64,000 nucleotides of DNA. Origin: Bradyrhizobium iriomotense. Lineage in GTDB: Bacteria > Pseudomonadota > Alphaproteobacteria > Rhizobiales > Xanthobacteraceae. The notes under the pieces are model-generated. The model saw only the letters and a list, made by a program, of their open reading frames with translations. It was not told the origin of the DNA and did not search any database. The stretch's first letter is position 1; the number at the start of each line of letters is the position of its first letter. This document shows positions 17,579-26,802 of the stretch, in pieces. The stretch lies in assembly GCF_018129405.1 (NCBI RefSeq), contig NZ_JAFCLP010000025.1, positions 1 to 64,000 of the forward strand, given 5' to 3'. Position numbers and translations under genes: made by a program.

Positions 17579-18480
17579 CAGACATCACAATCAAGTCGGC
17601 CTTTGAGGCCGATCTGCTAATGCTGCCGCTGAAAGCCCTTCTGCCTGTAAGACACATCACTGACGCCGTAAGAGCTTCGAGAAAATTCAAGACAATCGAA
17701 CAGTCGGTCGCAGAAGTCGGAACGATCGAGCCGCTTGTCGTCTTCCATAATCCCGATCGGCAAGGCCGTTATCTGCTTCTCGACGGCCATCTGAGGCGAG
17801 ACATCCTCCTTCGAAACGGTGTCAAAGAGACCGACTGCTTGCTGGCTACCGACGACGAAGCGTTCACCTATAACAAACGAGCGACGCGACTTGGAATCAT
17901 CCAAGAGCACTTGCTCATCCTGAGAGCCATAGACCGCGGGGTCTCAGAACAGCGGATCGCGAAGGCCTTGGGCGTTGACGTTACCTTCATCAAGCAGCGT
18001 CGCAATCTCCTGCGCGGCATCTCTTCCAGAGTTGTCACACTTTTGAAAAACAAGCCCGTCAACCCGAACACGTTTAATGTCCTTCGCAAAATGAAGCCAT
18101 CGCGGCAGGTTGAAGCATGCGAATTGATGATAGCCGCCTCGAACTACTCCCTGTCCTACGCCAGGGCGATCTTGGCAGGAAGCAGCAACGCAGAGAGGAT
18201 CAAACCTGCACGGCAGAGCCGCCCGTCCATGGTTACATCAGCAGACCTCGCCCTCATGGACCGAGAACTCCAGGATGTTCGGAAGCAGCTTACGGCGGTC
18301 GAGGCATCCTACGGCCGGGACATGCTCGATCTCGTCGTTGCGGCGCGCTACGTCGCGGAATTGCTCAACAATCGGAAGATGGCTCGCTATCTCCACGACA
18401 ATCACCCGGAGATTGCCCGGGAATTCCGCGCCATCGTCTCAGCAACCTTGCAAGAGGATGCTCCACCTAGCTGCGCCTGA
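17575..18480 (+). CDS. RepB-like (ParB family) protein 2 of the trio
   Basis: This 301-residue protein begins inside the stop of the previous gene (ATGA). The N-terminal ParB box is recognisable ('RYLLLDGHLRRDILLRNG') but departs from the classical GERR/ENxxR boxes; the second reads 'YNKRATRLGIIQEHLLI'. It is followed by an HTH ('SEQRIAKALGVDVTFIKQRR') and the long helical RepB C-terminal region ('VNPNTFNVLRKMKPSRQ' onward), as in RepB plasmid-partition proteins. The first box has HLRR. Two divergent ParB-like proteins in one operon suggest a heteromeric complex. No parA or origin is visible. Confidence 0.82.
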   Translation: MTDITIKSAFEADLLMLPLKALLPVRHITDAVRASRKFKTIEQSVAEVGTIEPLVVFHNPDRQGRYLLLDGHLRRDILLRNGVKETDCLLATDDEAFTYNKRATRLGIIQEHLLILRAIDRGVSEQRIAKALGVDVTFIKQRRNLLRGISSRVVTLLKNKPVNPNTFNVLRKMKPSRQVEACELMIAASNYSLSYARAILAGSSNAERIKPARQSRPSMVTSADLALMDRELQDVRKQLTAVEASYGRDMLDLVVAARYVAELLNNRKMARYLHDNHPEIAREFRAIVSATLQEDAPPSCA

Positions 18481-18537
18481 GGTGCGATAAGCTGGAAGAA
18501 TCGCCGCGAAATCGACGCCCTTCATTAGGGACGACAG

Positions 18538-19449
18538 CTAGTCAAAAATCGGACGGAACGCCCTTGGATCCCAACCGAAGTCCCGGACGGCGGGCGTGGC
18601 ATCGAAGGTCATGTCCTTCATCATACGGATACCCATCGCGACATTTGAGCCGGGAAAGAGTGGCTTCGCTAGACCAAAGCCGGCACGCCACAGCCATGGC
18701 GGCACGGAGATTAGGCGTCGTGGCAGGTGCAATCCATCGAACACCCGACCGATCATTTCCCGATAGGAAAGGGTTTCAGCCCCCGGCAACGAATAGAACT
18801 TGTTCACGGTAACCTGGCTCGCGGCTGCAGCTATGGCCCCGATCGCAACATCTTCGGCGTGCACTGGCTGTCGCAGGCCCGGCGCGCCTCCGACAAGCGG
18901 CATGAATCCGAAACGGCGGATCAGCCGGGATAAAGGCGTGATATTGGTGTCACGGCCTTCGGCGTAGACCAGCGTGGGTCGCAGGATCGTCCAGCCAACG
19001 TGCCGTTGCTCGCAAACTGCAACGATCCTTCGCTCGGCCTCTGCCAGGTGGCGGATCATCTTCCGCTCCTCGTCGAGCTCGGTGTCCTGCTTTGTTAGCA
19101 CGCTGGTAGAACTGAATGCGACAAGACGCTTCGCGCCAGAATTGAGAAGATAAGGAAGCGCGTCGGCGAGCAGGACGGCGTCGGCGGTGCAGTAGAGCGT
19201 GCTGAATACGGGAAGTACCAGCGTATCCGGCTTCAGCAAATCTGCACGGAGCCACTCCACGCCAGCTCTTTGCCGCTGCGATCGCGACAGTGCGAGGACG
19301 CGTTCGCCCCGGCGCACGAGGTGCTCGACAATGTAGCTGCCTACGACTCCCGTACCCCCGATAACTGCACTCGCGACCTGCTCGCTCTCCTCTCCGCCGT
19401 CCACTTCTCTTTCCACTTCGCCCAGGCAAAATTTCCGATCGCCGATCAA
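18538..19449 (-). CDS. NAD(P)-dependent sugar-nucleotide epimerase/reductase-like SDR
   Basis: The protein has up to 303 residues from a TTG at 19449; a GTG near 19404 is an alternative, and the N-terminus may be truncated because no ATG precedes the fold. The nucleotide motif 'VIGGTGVVGSYIVEHLVRRG' is clear, as is 'LVAFSSTSVLT'. 'GWTILRPTLVYAEGRDTNIT' and 'LRQPVHAEDVA' are typical of extended or atypical SDRs acting on sugar nucleotides or glycolipid-linked sugars. The exact YxxxK is not evident. It heads the polysaccharide locus on the side of the ParB module, so modification of a surface sugar is likely but unproven. Confidence 0.7.
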   Translation of the reverse strand: MIGDRKFCLGEVEREVDGGEESEQVASAVIGGTGVVGSYIVEHLVRRGERVLALSRSQRQRAGVEWLRADLLKPDTLVLPVFSTLYCTADAVLLADALPYLLNSGAKRLVAFSSTSVLTKQDTELDEERKMIRHLAEAERRIVAVCEQRHVGWTILRPTLVYAEGRDTNITPLSRLIRRFGFMPLVGGAPGLRQPVHAEDVAIGAIAAAASQVTVNKFYSLPGAETLSYREMIGRVFDGLHLPRRLISVPPWLWRAGFGLAKPLFPGSNVAMGIRMMKDMTFDATPAVRDFGWDPRAFRPIFD

Positions 19450-19647
19450 ACGACTTTACAGTGATTACCGGCTCCGCACAACTTCCGGAAGAAGGCACGC
19501 CCTGATTCGATGCATCGGCTCAAGCTTGTTCTGATCTGGGCCTGTCGGGCTCTCCGCTCGTATCTGTCGCATATCTCTAATTTCATTCTAGATGCAAATA
19601 CTCGCGTCGTTGCGCGCTGTATCACTCTAGCGTAAATCTCGCCGGTT

Positions 19648-20160
19648 ATGCGGCAATCAGCGAGCAGGACCACCTTCTTAATAGAGACTGCGTCGGAGGA
19701 GAGTAGTGCAACATTGGACTGTGATGATGGCAGTCCGACGCTTGGTGGGTTACAGTTTGCCAGCAGCGTTTGCCATCAGCCTTGTCTTGTTTTAAGAGTG
19801 CACCCGCGACGGACGGGAATATTCTCGGTTCGCTTCCGTTGCGTTTTTTATTGCTTCGCATTCACTTCGTTGGCGCTCCTTCTGACCAAGCGGTTCGCTT
19901 TCTCGCTTGCACTCATCGTGGCCTTGGGGTCAGCCATCCTTGCGCCGTCGGCCACGAAGTACGACTACCTGCAAACCAAACTCGCTGCGCACGACCTCTA
20001 CTTCCATTTGACCGACTGGGCTGAAATCGAGTTCTTTCTTGCTCACTACAGTAAGCTGGCAGTGGTCGCAGTTGTCGCCCTCTGTTTTGTTTTAGCTTTC
20101 CTGCATCCTGTTTGCGGGCGGTCACGCCGGAAGTTCTCCGGCCCGTTGTTTAGCTCCTAA
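19648..20160 (+). pseudogene. Membrane fragment, possibly the N-terminus of a phosphoglycerol-transferase/sulfatase-type enzyme
   Basis: The last about 110 residues contain three hydrophobic helices and the sequence 'APSATKYDYLQTKLAAHDLY', which resembles the membrane portion ahead of LTA-synthase/phosphoglycerol-transferase sulfatase domains. No sulfatase domain follows, because the frame ends at 20160 against the convergent ligase gene. The first about 60 residues look non-coding. It is probably a truncated remnant. The family call is tentative. Confidence 0.35.
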
Positions 20161-21435
20161 ACTCATGCCGCCTGCGATCCCCACACCGAGTACATATATC
20201 CATCCCTCGTGAAAATCGAACAAGTGCGAATTGACCAGCGAGCTTGCTAGATTCTGTACCACCACAAGCAATCCTACCCAGTTCGCGAATCCATCGCCGC
20301 GAAACAAGAACAGATGGGACAGCCACATTGCATACAATGCGATAATCCCGATCATGCCCCATTGCACCGCGACGTTGAGCGTCTGATTGTGCGGGTTTCG
20401 CGTGACTTCGATAGCAAGTCCAGTTTTTCCGATCGCGTCACGTTCAAACAATCCCTCAATCGAACCAGTCCCGTTGCCGAAAAACGGCGCGGACGCAAAA
20501 AAACTGAGTGACTTTCGCCAGTATTCCAGCCGTAGCCCCGTCGAGAACGGGAGATTCTGTTTGTGAGCTTCTTCTATTGGAATATTCTGCTCATAGAATT
20601 GGAATTCAATGGAGATGTCCTTAACTCGGCTCCGTAGATTCGGGGAGGTGAACCAGATCGCGACTGCTGTTATTGCAATGGCCGCGAACAACAGCATTGA
20701 TTGGCGGTGCTCGAGATACTTTAATGCGAAAACGATGAGCAGTACCGGCACATAGATGAGTGCCGATCGCGCCGATACTACGAACGCCATGTTGGCGAGA
20801 AAGCCAAGCGCTAGGATGCCGCATGCAACGGCAGCAGCATAGCGGTGACGTTTGTACAAAATGGCGATGCAGGGCGCGATTGCTACCATGCACAACGCGA
20901 ATTCCTGACTCTGATCAATATAGTTCTTTACCGGCACCCCGGCACTTGCTGTGGTTGCCAATTTCAGGGGGGGCACAAATAGCACGATCCATGACAGCCC
21001 CATCAGCAATGCGCAGGAGGCAAGAAACGCGATGAAGACCCAGGCGCCGCGCCGCGAATGCTGAAAGTGATAAAGCAGGAACGGTATCGCGAGCAACTTG
21101 GCAACCGGCTTAATGCCTAGAAGTCTTGCTTGCCATGGAACGTCGGCCCAAAGCGTCCCGAGCACCGCTGTCAAGAATATGGCCAGCGGCCATAGGCAAA
21201 TTGGGCGGGAGAGCAGATGCAGGAATGTGGGTACATCACGTGTTGGCACCAACGGTACCTGCACGACAAACCAAAAGCCGAGTAGAATGTAAAATCCGGT
21301 CGTGGACCAAGGCAACATCGCTGCAGTTAGGACCGCGAGTAGATCGGCGTAAAAAATCCACGATTGTGGTTTGAGCCACGGAGTAAGCGGCGAGTGTTTG
21401 GAACCCCCTAGTGTGGTTCTCGCGGCCTCAGTCAT
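20122..21435 (-). CDS. O-antigen ligase/polymerase family membrane protein (WaaL/Wzy type)
   Basis: The ATG at 21435 gives 437 residues; an in-frame TTG at 21471 is less likely. About ten hydrophobic helices are visible. A large loop before the last helices holds 'FGNGTGSIEGLFERDAIGKT' and 'NPHNQTLNVAVQWG', the H-N-x-x-L-like signature of the Wzy_C/O-antigen ligase family. Such proteins either polymerise O-units or transfer the finished chain to lipid A-core. Because the locus has an ABC exporter, which normally does not need a Wzy polymerase, ligase is the better guess. It lies in the inner membrane with a periplasmic active loop. Confidence 0.85.
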   Translation of the reverse strand: MTEAARTTLGGSKHSPLTPWLKPQSWIFYADLLAVLTAAMLPWSTTGFYILLGFWFVVQVPLVPTRDVPTFLHLLSRPICLWPLAIFLTAVLGTLWADVPWQARLLGIKPVAKLLAIPFLLYHFQHSRRGAWVFIAFLASCALLMGLSWIVLFVPPLKLATTASAGVPVKNYIDQSQEFALCMVAIAPCIAILYKRHRYAAAVACGILALGFLANMAFVVSARSALIYVPVLLIVFALKYLEHRQSMLLFAAIAITAVAIWFTSPNLRSRVKDISIEFQFYEQNIPIEEAHKQNLPFSTGLRLEYWRKSLSFFASAPFFGNGTGSIEGLFERDAIGKTGLAIEVTRNPHNQTLNVAVQWGMIGIIALYAMWLSHLFLFRGDGFANWVGLLVVVQNLASSLVNSHLFDFHEGWIYVLGVGIAGGMSLGAKQRAGELPA

Positions 21436-21605
21436 GCTCGAAAACTGTCCAGTTGATAGTGGGATCGCCAAATCTTAGCTTGGACAGCCGTGGGTCGGCA
21501 ATCAGCGCGTATGGCACCTAAGGCCCCAAGTCAGCCCCGACTAACCCGATCAACGCCGGGAAGCAAATTAAGATCAAGGCATCATCGCCTCCGGCTTAGG
21601 TCGTT

Positions 21606-22168
21606 ATGATAAGCCGTAAAATGGGGAATGTCGCGCGAGATGAGGGCACGACAACATGTGGAGCCGAAAGTGATCAGAAGCAAGCGCACGACCGCTTCGC
21701 CTTGGTGATCGCGCGGGACGTGCACTTCTTCCCAGGAGCGCGGGTATACACCTACTACGCAATAGGTCAGCCGCACTATCTGACCGCACTGGCAGTCACG
21801 CGTGAGGAGCGGATTCTACTTGTTAGAAAATATCGGCCTGCGATCGAACGTTTCTCGCTCGAATTGCCAGCGGAGTTGCTCGAACAGACGAAGATCCAGC
21901 GGAAGCTATGAGCCGTGAAGTGTTGGAGGAGACCGGACATTCGAGTAGATCAATAGAGCTGATCGGTGTGATGACAAGCTGTAGCATGTATTCGTTCTTC
22001 ATTCATGCCGGAGAACGTCTGGCAGACTTTGTCGAAGAGCCGGGTGTTTCAGTGCGCTCCGTTACTCCTACTGAACTGCGCGATCTGATTCACTCAGGGG
22101 AGTTCGCTGAGCAGATGCACCTTGGGATGTTGTCACTTGCAGCTTATAAAGGACTTATAAGAATCTAA
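21606..22168 (+). pseudogene. NUDIX hydrolase broken by a frameshift inside the Nudix box
   Basis: Two overlapping frames make one NUDIX protein. The first (21606-21911) carries 'ALAVTREERILLVRKYRPAI' and 'FSLELPAELLEQ'. The second (21908-22168) continues 'MSREVLEETGHSS'. Joining them near 21890 with one extra base gives '..EQ-EDPAEAMSREVLEETG', a recognisable Gx5Ex7REUxEExGU box except that its first Gly is Glu. The split also creates an ATGA overlap, which could look like coupling, but a split through the catalytic helix plus loss of the Gly argues for decay. Confidence 0.75.
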
Positions 22169-22179
22169 AATCGGAACAC

Positions 22180-23437
22180 CTAAAAGCAAACAGCTGCGCG
22201 TAACGGTGCGGCGAAAGAGCTCGTCGGAGCTAGGCTGGGTACTGATCTCGCATCACGATCGTCCTCGATGCGGATGATGTCGTCCTCGCCGAGGTAGCTC
22301 CCCGTCTGCACCTCGATCAGCTCGAGCTGGATCTCGCCCGGGTTCTCCAGCCGGTGCACCGCGCCGATCGGGATGTAGATCGATTCGTTCTCGTGCACGA
22401 TCTTGATAAGCTCGTTGACCGTCACCTGAGCGGTGCCGCGCACCACGATCCAGTGCTCGGAGCGGTGATGGTGCTTCTGCAAGCTGAGCCGCCCGGCCCG
22501 GCTTGACGATGATGCGTTTGACCTGGTGGCGGTCGCCATTGTCGACCACCTGGTAGGGAATCCCAGGAGCGATGCACTTTGATGTGGCTCTCCGTCACCT
22601 CGGGCGCCGTTACCTGCAGCTAGCGACCAGCCGCTTCAGCCCATTTGGCGTCCTTCTGCAGCGACACCAGCACAGCGTCCTGGGTCGCGACCACGAAGAG
22701 ATCGTCGACGTCTTCGAGCGCGACCGGCGCGGTCGGTCGCGACGCAACGATTGCGGGAGTCCTCGAACACCGCGATGCCTCGCGCCGCATGGCTCTGGCT
22801 GTCCTTGTTGGAAAGCTCCCGGACCTGGCGCCACGAGCCGATGTCGGACCAGTCGCAGGCCACCGGCACCACGCGCGCGCGGTCTTCTCCATTACTCCAT
22901 AGGCGATCGAGATCGCCTTGGCCGCGCCGAACGTCGGCGGGTCGAGCTTGACGCAGCCGAGATCGCACGCGAACTTGGCAACCGACCGCTCGACCGAGAC
23001 GACACTGTCCGCGTCGACATTGCGATACTCATCGAGCAGCACTGCGGCGCGGAACATGAAGCTGCCGCTGTTCCAGAGATAGCCGGCATCGATACGGCCG
23101 GCCGCAATTTCCGCATTTGGCTTCTCGACGAACTTGGCGACCGTCCGCACCTCGCCGGCGACCGTCTCGGCCGGACCGACGTAGCCAAATTAGCGAGTTG
23201 CTCCAGCACCATCAAGCGATGGGCCTCGTTGGTGATCACGATCGGCCGCTCGAACAGCACCGCATCCGAGATGCGAAGCAGCGTCTCCTGGAAGGTCGAG
23301 CGCGCTCCGAACAGCGACAGGAACTGCTTCGGATGCACCTCGCGCGAGGCGGACCATAGTCGAGTGCCAACACCGCCGCACATAACCAGGGGATTATTCG
23401 TTAGGTCGTCGATGCCTTCAGGTTCTGTCGTGATCAC
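22180..23437 (-). pseudogene. manC: Mannose-1-phosphate guanylyltransferase/mannose-6-phosphate isomerase, heavily frameshifted
   Basis: Pieces of ManC occur in order in different reverse frames. They are 'PLVMCGGVGTRLWSASREVH' and 'PKQFLSLFGARSTFQETLL' (N-terminal nucleotidyltransferase, from 23437), 'VAKFVEKPNAEIAAGRIDAG' and 'YLWNSGSFMFRAAVLLDEY', 'VPVACDWSDIGSWRQVREL', 'VALEDVDDLFVVATQDAVLV', and the cupin part '[20 protein letters not shown]'. At least four frame changes and a missing stretch of several dozen residues after 'MVLEQLANL' are needed. It lies just behind fcl on the same strand, so gmd-fcl-manC was once an operon. GDP-mannose must now come from another locus. Confidence 0.85.
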
Positions 23438-23507
23438 GATACTCGTTATGTCCGTTCAGCAAGAGTGCTGCGCCGACAACCGACATCATGCTCGCATCCG
23501 ACAGATT

Positions 23508-24464
23508 TCACTCAGACGTCCGCTTAGCTTCGCCCAAAAATGATTGATAAGCGAGCTTGATGCCTTCCTCAAGCGGAGTGGTCGCACCCCAGCCGAGTTT
23601 TGCGAGCCGGCTGACATCGAGCAACTTGCGCGGCGTGCCGTCGGGTCGCGAGACGTCGTAGCTGATCTCGCCTGTGTAGCCGACGACGGCTGCCACCAGA
23701 CGGGCAAATTCGGCGATCGTGATATCCTGGCCAGTGCCGATATTGACCAGCTCCTCGCTGGAATAGGTCTTCATCAGGTGAATGCAGGCGTCGGCGAGAT
23801 CGTCAACATAGAGGAATTCCCGACGTGGCGTGCCGGTGCCCCATACCACCACCTTCCCGACACCCGAAGCCTTCGCCTCATGGAAGCGGCGGATCAGCGC
23901 GGCCACGACGTGGCTGTACTCGGGATGATAGTTGTCGCCGGGGCCGTAGAGATTAGTTGGCATCACATTGATAAAATCGGCGCCATACTGAGCGCGATAG
24001 GCTTCAACCATCTTGATGCCCGCAATCTTGGCGATCGCATACGGCTCGTTGGTCGGTTCGAGTGGACCACTAAGCATCGAATTCTCGCGCAGAGGTTGGG
24101 ACGCGAGTCTTGGATAGATGCAGGACGAGCCGAGAAACATCAACTTCTCCGCGCCATAGAGATGTGCAGCGTGGATAACGTTCGCGGCAATCGCTATGTT
24201 GTCGTAAATGAATTCGGCCCGCAGCGTATTGTTGGCAGCGATGCCGCCGACCTTGGCCGCGGCAACAAAGACGCCTTGCGGTCTGCTCTCGTCGAACCAG
24301 CGGAATACGGCACCCTGATCGCGCAGATCGATTTCTCCGCGCGCAACCGTGAGCAACTTGACGTTCTCCGGCGCGAGTCTGCGCACCAGCGCCGCGCCGA
24401 CCATCCCGCGATGCCCGGCAACGAAGATCCTCTTGCCCGCAAGCTCAAACGGCGTTTCTGCCAT
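23508..24464 (-). CDS. fcl: GDP-L-fucose synthase
   Basis: This 318-residue extended SDR has '[18 protein letters not shown]' (NADP site) and '[12 protein letters not shown]'. The catalytic Ser region is '[16 protein letters not shown]' and the Tyr/Lys pair is in '[14 protein letters not shown]'. It performs the 3,5-epimerisation and 4-reduction of GDP-4-keto-6-deoxy-D-mannose to GDP-L-fucose. The ATG at 24464 follows GAGAGG and overlaps the end of gmd by 20 bases, so the two are co-translated. The length is normal and all key residues are present. Confidence 0.94.
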   Translation of the reverse strand: MAETPFELAGKRIFVAGHRGMVGAALVRRLAPENVKLLTVARGEIDLRDQGAVFRWFDESRPQGVFVAAAKVGGIAANNTLRAEFIYDNIAIAANVIHAAHLYGAEKLMFLGSSCIYPRLASQPLRENSMLSGPLEPTNEPYAIAKIAGIKMVEAYRAQYGADFINVMPTNLYGPGDNYHPEYSHVVAALIRRFHEAKASGVGKVVVWGTGTPRREFLYVDDLADACIHLMKTYSSEELVNIGTGQDITIAEFARLVAAVVGYTGEISYDVSRPDGTPRKLLDVSRLAKLGWGATTPLEEGIKLAYQSFLGEAKRTSE

Positions 24465-25530
24465 TGGCAACCTCTCGCTTGGCTGCGCCCAGATCGCTCG
24501 CCACCATCTCACGCACGAGCTGCGCAAAACTCCTCTTCGGCTGCCACCCAAGCTTTTGGCGGGCCTTGCTGGGATCCCCGATTAGAAGATCGACTTCGGT
24601 CGGCCGAAAATAGACCGGATCGATGCGTATTACCGTCTTGCCAGATTTCCTGTCGATGCCAGTTTCCTCGATACCCTTGCCGCGCCAGTCGATGCTGCGG
24701 CCGACTTCGGCGAAGGCCAGCTCGACGAACTCACGCACCGAGCGGGTCTCGCCGGTTGCCAGCACGAAGTCGTCGGGCGCATCCGCCTGAAGGATCCTGT
24801 GCATGCCCTCCACATAGTCCTGAGCGTGACCCCAGTCGCGCTTAGCCTCCAAATTTCCGAGGTACAGCGTATCTTCGAGGCCAACCTCAATGCGAGCGAT
24901 GCCCCGCGTAATCTTGCGGGTCACGAAGGTCTCGCCGCGGATCGGGCTCTCATGGTTGAACAGGATGCCGTTGGAAGCGAACATACCGTAAGCTTCGCGG
25001 TAGTTCACCGTGATCCAGTAACCGTAGAGCTTGGCGACGCCATAGGGCGAGCGCGGGTAAAATGGCGTGGTCTCTTTTTGTGGCACCTCCTGCACTAGGC
25101 CGTACAGTTCCGAGGTTGACGCCTGATAGAAACGTGTCTCCTTCTCCAAGCCGAGGATCCGAATAGCCTCCAACAGCCGAAGTACGCCAACTGCGTCCGC
25201 GTTAGCAGTATATTCGGGACTTTCGAAGCTGACCCCGACATGGCTTTGTGCCGCGAGATTGTAGATCTCGGTCGGGCGGATCTGCTGCATCAGCCGGATC
25301 AGGTTGGTCGAATCGGTCATATCGCCGTAGTGCATCAGAAACGGGACATCGCCGACGTGTGGGTCCTGATAGAGGTGATCAACGCGCGCCGTATTGAACG
25401 AAGACGATCGCCGCTTGATGCCGTGTACGGTGTAGCCGAGGCCGAGCAGAAATTTGGCCAGATACGCTCCATCTTGCCCAGTTATCCCGGTAATTAGCGC
25501 AACTCTCCGTCTAGTATCCTGAACGGTCAT
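24445..25530 (-). CDS. gmd: GDP-mannose 4,6-dehydratase
   Basis: From the ATG at 25530, preceded by GGAGAG, the protein has 361 residues. '[20 protein letters not shown]' is the NADP-binding start and '[20 protein letters not shown]' is diagnostic for Gmd. The active site includes 'QASTSELYG' and '[15 protein letters not shown]'. It converts GDP-mannose to GDP-4-keto-6-deoxymannose, the shared precursor of GDP-fucose (Fcl) and GDP-perosamine (aminotransferase at 31307). It is the first gene of a gmd-fcl-(manC) operon reading away from the ABC exporter. Confidence 0.95.
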   Translation of the reverse strand: MTVQDTRRRVALITGITGQDGAYLAKFLLGLGYTVHGIKRRSSSFNTARVDHLYQDPHVGDVPFLMHYGDMTDSTNLIRLMQQIRPTEIYNLAAQSHVGVSFESPEYTANADAVGVLRLLEAIRILGLEKETRFYQASTSELYGLVQEVPQKETTPFYPRSPYGVAKLYGYWITVNYREAYGMFASNGILFNHESPIRGETFVTRKITRGIARIEVGLEDTLYLGNLEAKRDWGHAQDYVEGMHRILQADAPDDFVLATGETRSVREFVELAFAEVGRSIDWRGKGIEETGIDRKSGKTVIRIDPVYFRPTEVDLLIGDPSKARQKLGWQPKRSFAQLVREMVASDLGAAKREVANGRNAV

Positions 25531-25953
25531 GTTCTCTCCAACCAAAGCCAGCTCCGCCGTGGCGAAAGCACGGCCGATGGTCATCTCGATTCTCCGCCAG
25601 CTGACCGCAGCCGAAGACGTCCGCAGCACCGCAATAGTCCTTTTTGGTGGAACTAATCTCGCGTGGGTTGCCAGCATGCGGCCGAGCGAGGGCATACCAT
25701 CCGTGTCCGTAATGTCTAGTGGTGCAGGAAACGGCACGTACGTTCGATCGAACTATCCCGAAAAATGAGCCAGCTCGAAAGACAGTGTTGAAATTGCTAG
25801 ACAAATATGCGTATGGGTGTCCCCCGGAATAGGACGGCGTCACAATTTATGAGGGCCTCATGCCAGTCCAGTTCGTTAGTTGCATTGACATTATACCACG
25901 ACCTGCCGACGTGGTACTGATTGGTCGCCGGGAAAAGCGTTGGGATTGGTCAA
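25531..25953. promoter_or_regulatory. Divergent promoter region between gmd and the ABC exporter
   Basis: About 420 bases separate gmd (reverse) from wzm (forward), so both operons probably start here. Open frames inside lack ribosome sites and family resemblance. I could not pick a confident -35/-10 pair or a named operator. Base composition near 25860-25920 is richer in A+T than the neighbouring genes, consistent with a promoter. Confidence 0.45.
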
Positions 25954-26802
25954 ATGAAGGCCGGATCAGCAAGTAAACAAGGCTTCGCCGACGTTCGCTC
26001 GGTTGGTGCCAGGTATCCGTCCCGTGTGCTGTGGGAGCATGGACCACTTATCCGTCGACTTGCGGCGCGCGAGTTGCAATCGCGCTATCGCGCCAGCATG
26101 CTCGGGATCGCGTGGACGATCATCGTGCCGCTTGGAATGGTGCTGATGTATACTTTTGTGTTCGGCTCCATTCTCAAGATGCGCTGGTCTGGCATCGATG
26201 GGAGCATGGAGAACATGACCGCGTTCTTCCTTGCGGGCCTAATTGTGCATCAACTCTTCAGCGACTGCATAGCTCGAGCTCCCTCGCTGGTCTTAGAAAA
26301 CAAAACATACGTCACCCGCGTTGTATTTCCGCTGGAGATACTGTCGCTTGTCACGGTCGCTGTGGCTTTGGTGGGTGCGATCGTCGGCCTCGTCCTTCTC
26401 CTCAGTTTCATGATGCTGACGTCCGGTATCCCGCCAGCAACGGCTCTGCTTTCGCCCCTGGTACTGCTTGGAATGACTCCCATGCTGCTTGGCCTAATCT
26501 GGATTATTTCCGCTCTCGGCGTCTTCGTGCGCGATCTCGGACAAATCATGCCCATCGTACTTAGCGTTCTGTTCTTCCTTGCGCCAGTCATCTATCCGAG
26601 ATCCTCCGTCCCGGAGCCGCTCCAGGCTTTCGTCGTGTTTAATCCCATTACAATTCCGATCGAAATGATGCGTGCGCTCGTCTTCGGTCATCCGTTTCAG
26701 TGGGAGCTCGCTCCGGCCTATCTCGCGATTTCGTTGATCGTCTGCTGGGCCGGCTTCAGTCTGTTCTCGCGCCTTCGTAGGGCATTCGCCGATGTCCTCT
26801 GA
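25954..26802 (+). CDS. wzm: ABC-2 type polysaccharide exporter permease (Wzm type)
   Basis: The ATG at 25954 is preferred to the TTG at 25921, giving 282 residues. 'LIRRLAARELQSRYRASMLG' just before the first helix is the classic start of Wzm/KpsM/TagG permeases. Six hydrophobic segments and 'FFLAPVIYPRSSVPEPLQAF' near the end complete the pattern. It pairs with the ATPase gene, which starts 11 bases before this one stops. Together they would carry a lipid-linked glycan across the inner membrane. Confidence 0.92.
   Translation: MKAGSASKQGFADVRSVGARYPSRVLWEHGPLIRRLAARELQSRYRASMLGIAWTIIVPLGMVLMYTFVFGSILKMRWSGIDGSMENMTAFFLAGLIVHQLFSDCIARAPSLVLENKTYVTRVVFPLEILSLVTVAVALVGAIVGLVLLLSFMMLTSGIPPATALLSPLVLLGMTPMLLGLIWIISALGVFVRDLGQIMPIVLSVLFFLAPVIYPRSSVPEPLQAFVVFNPITIPIEMMRALVFGHPFQWELAPAYLAISLIVCWAGFSLFSRLRRAFADVL

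Noticed and set aside
16721-18480. Plasmid partition/replication locus (repABC)
   Set aside because: Both proteins are ParB/RepB-like, but there is no RepA-type ATPase, RepC initiator or antisense RNA; the serine recombinase partner points to another role.
22572-23543. 323-residue forward frame
   Set aside because: Antisense to the manC pseudogene; its composition follows the other strand.
23544-24845. 433-residue forward frame across fcl and gmd
   Set aside because: Opposite strand of two enzymes with all catalytic motifs; no family resemblance of its own.
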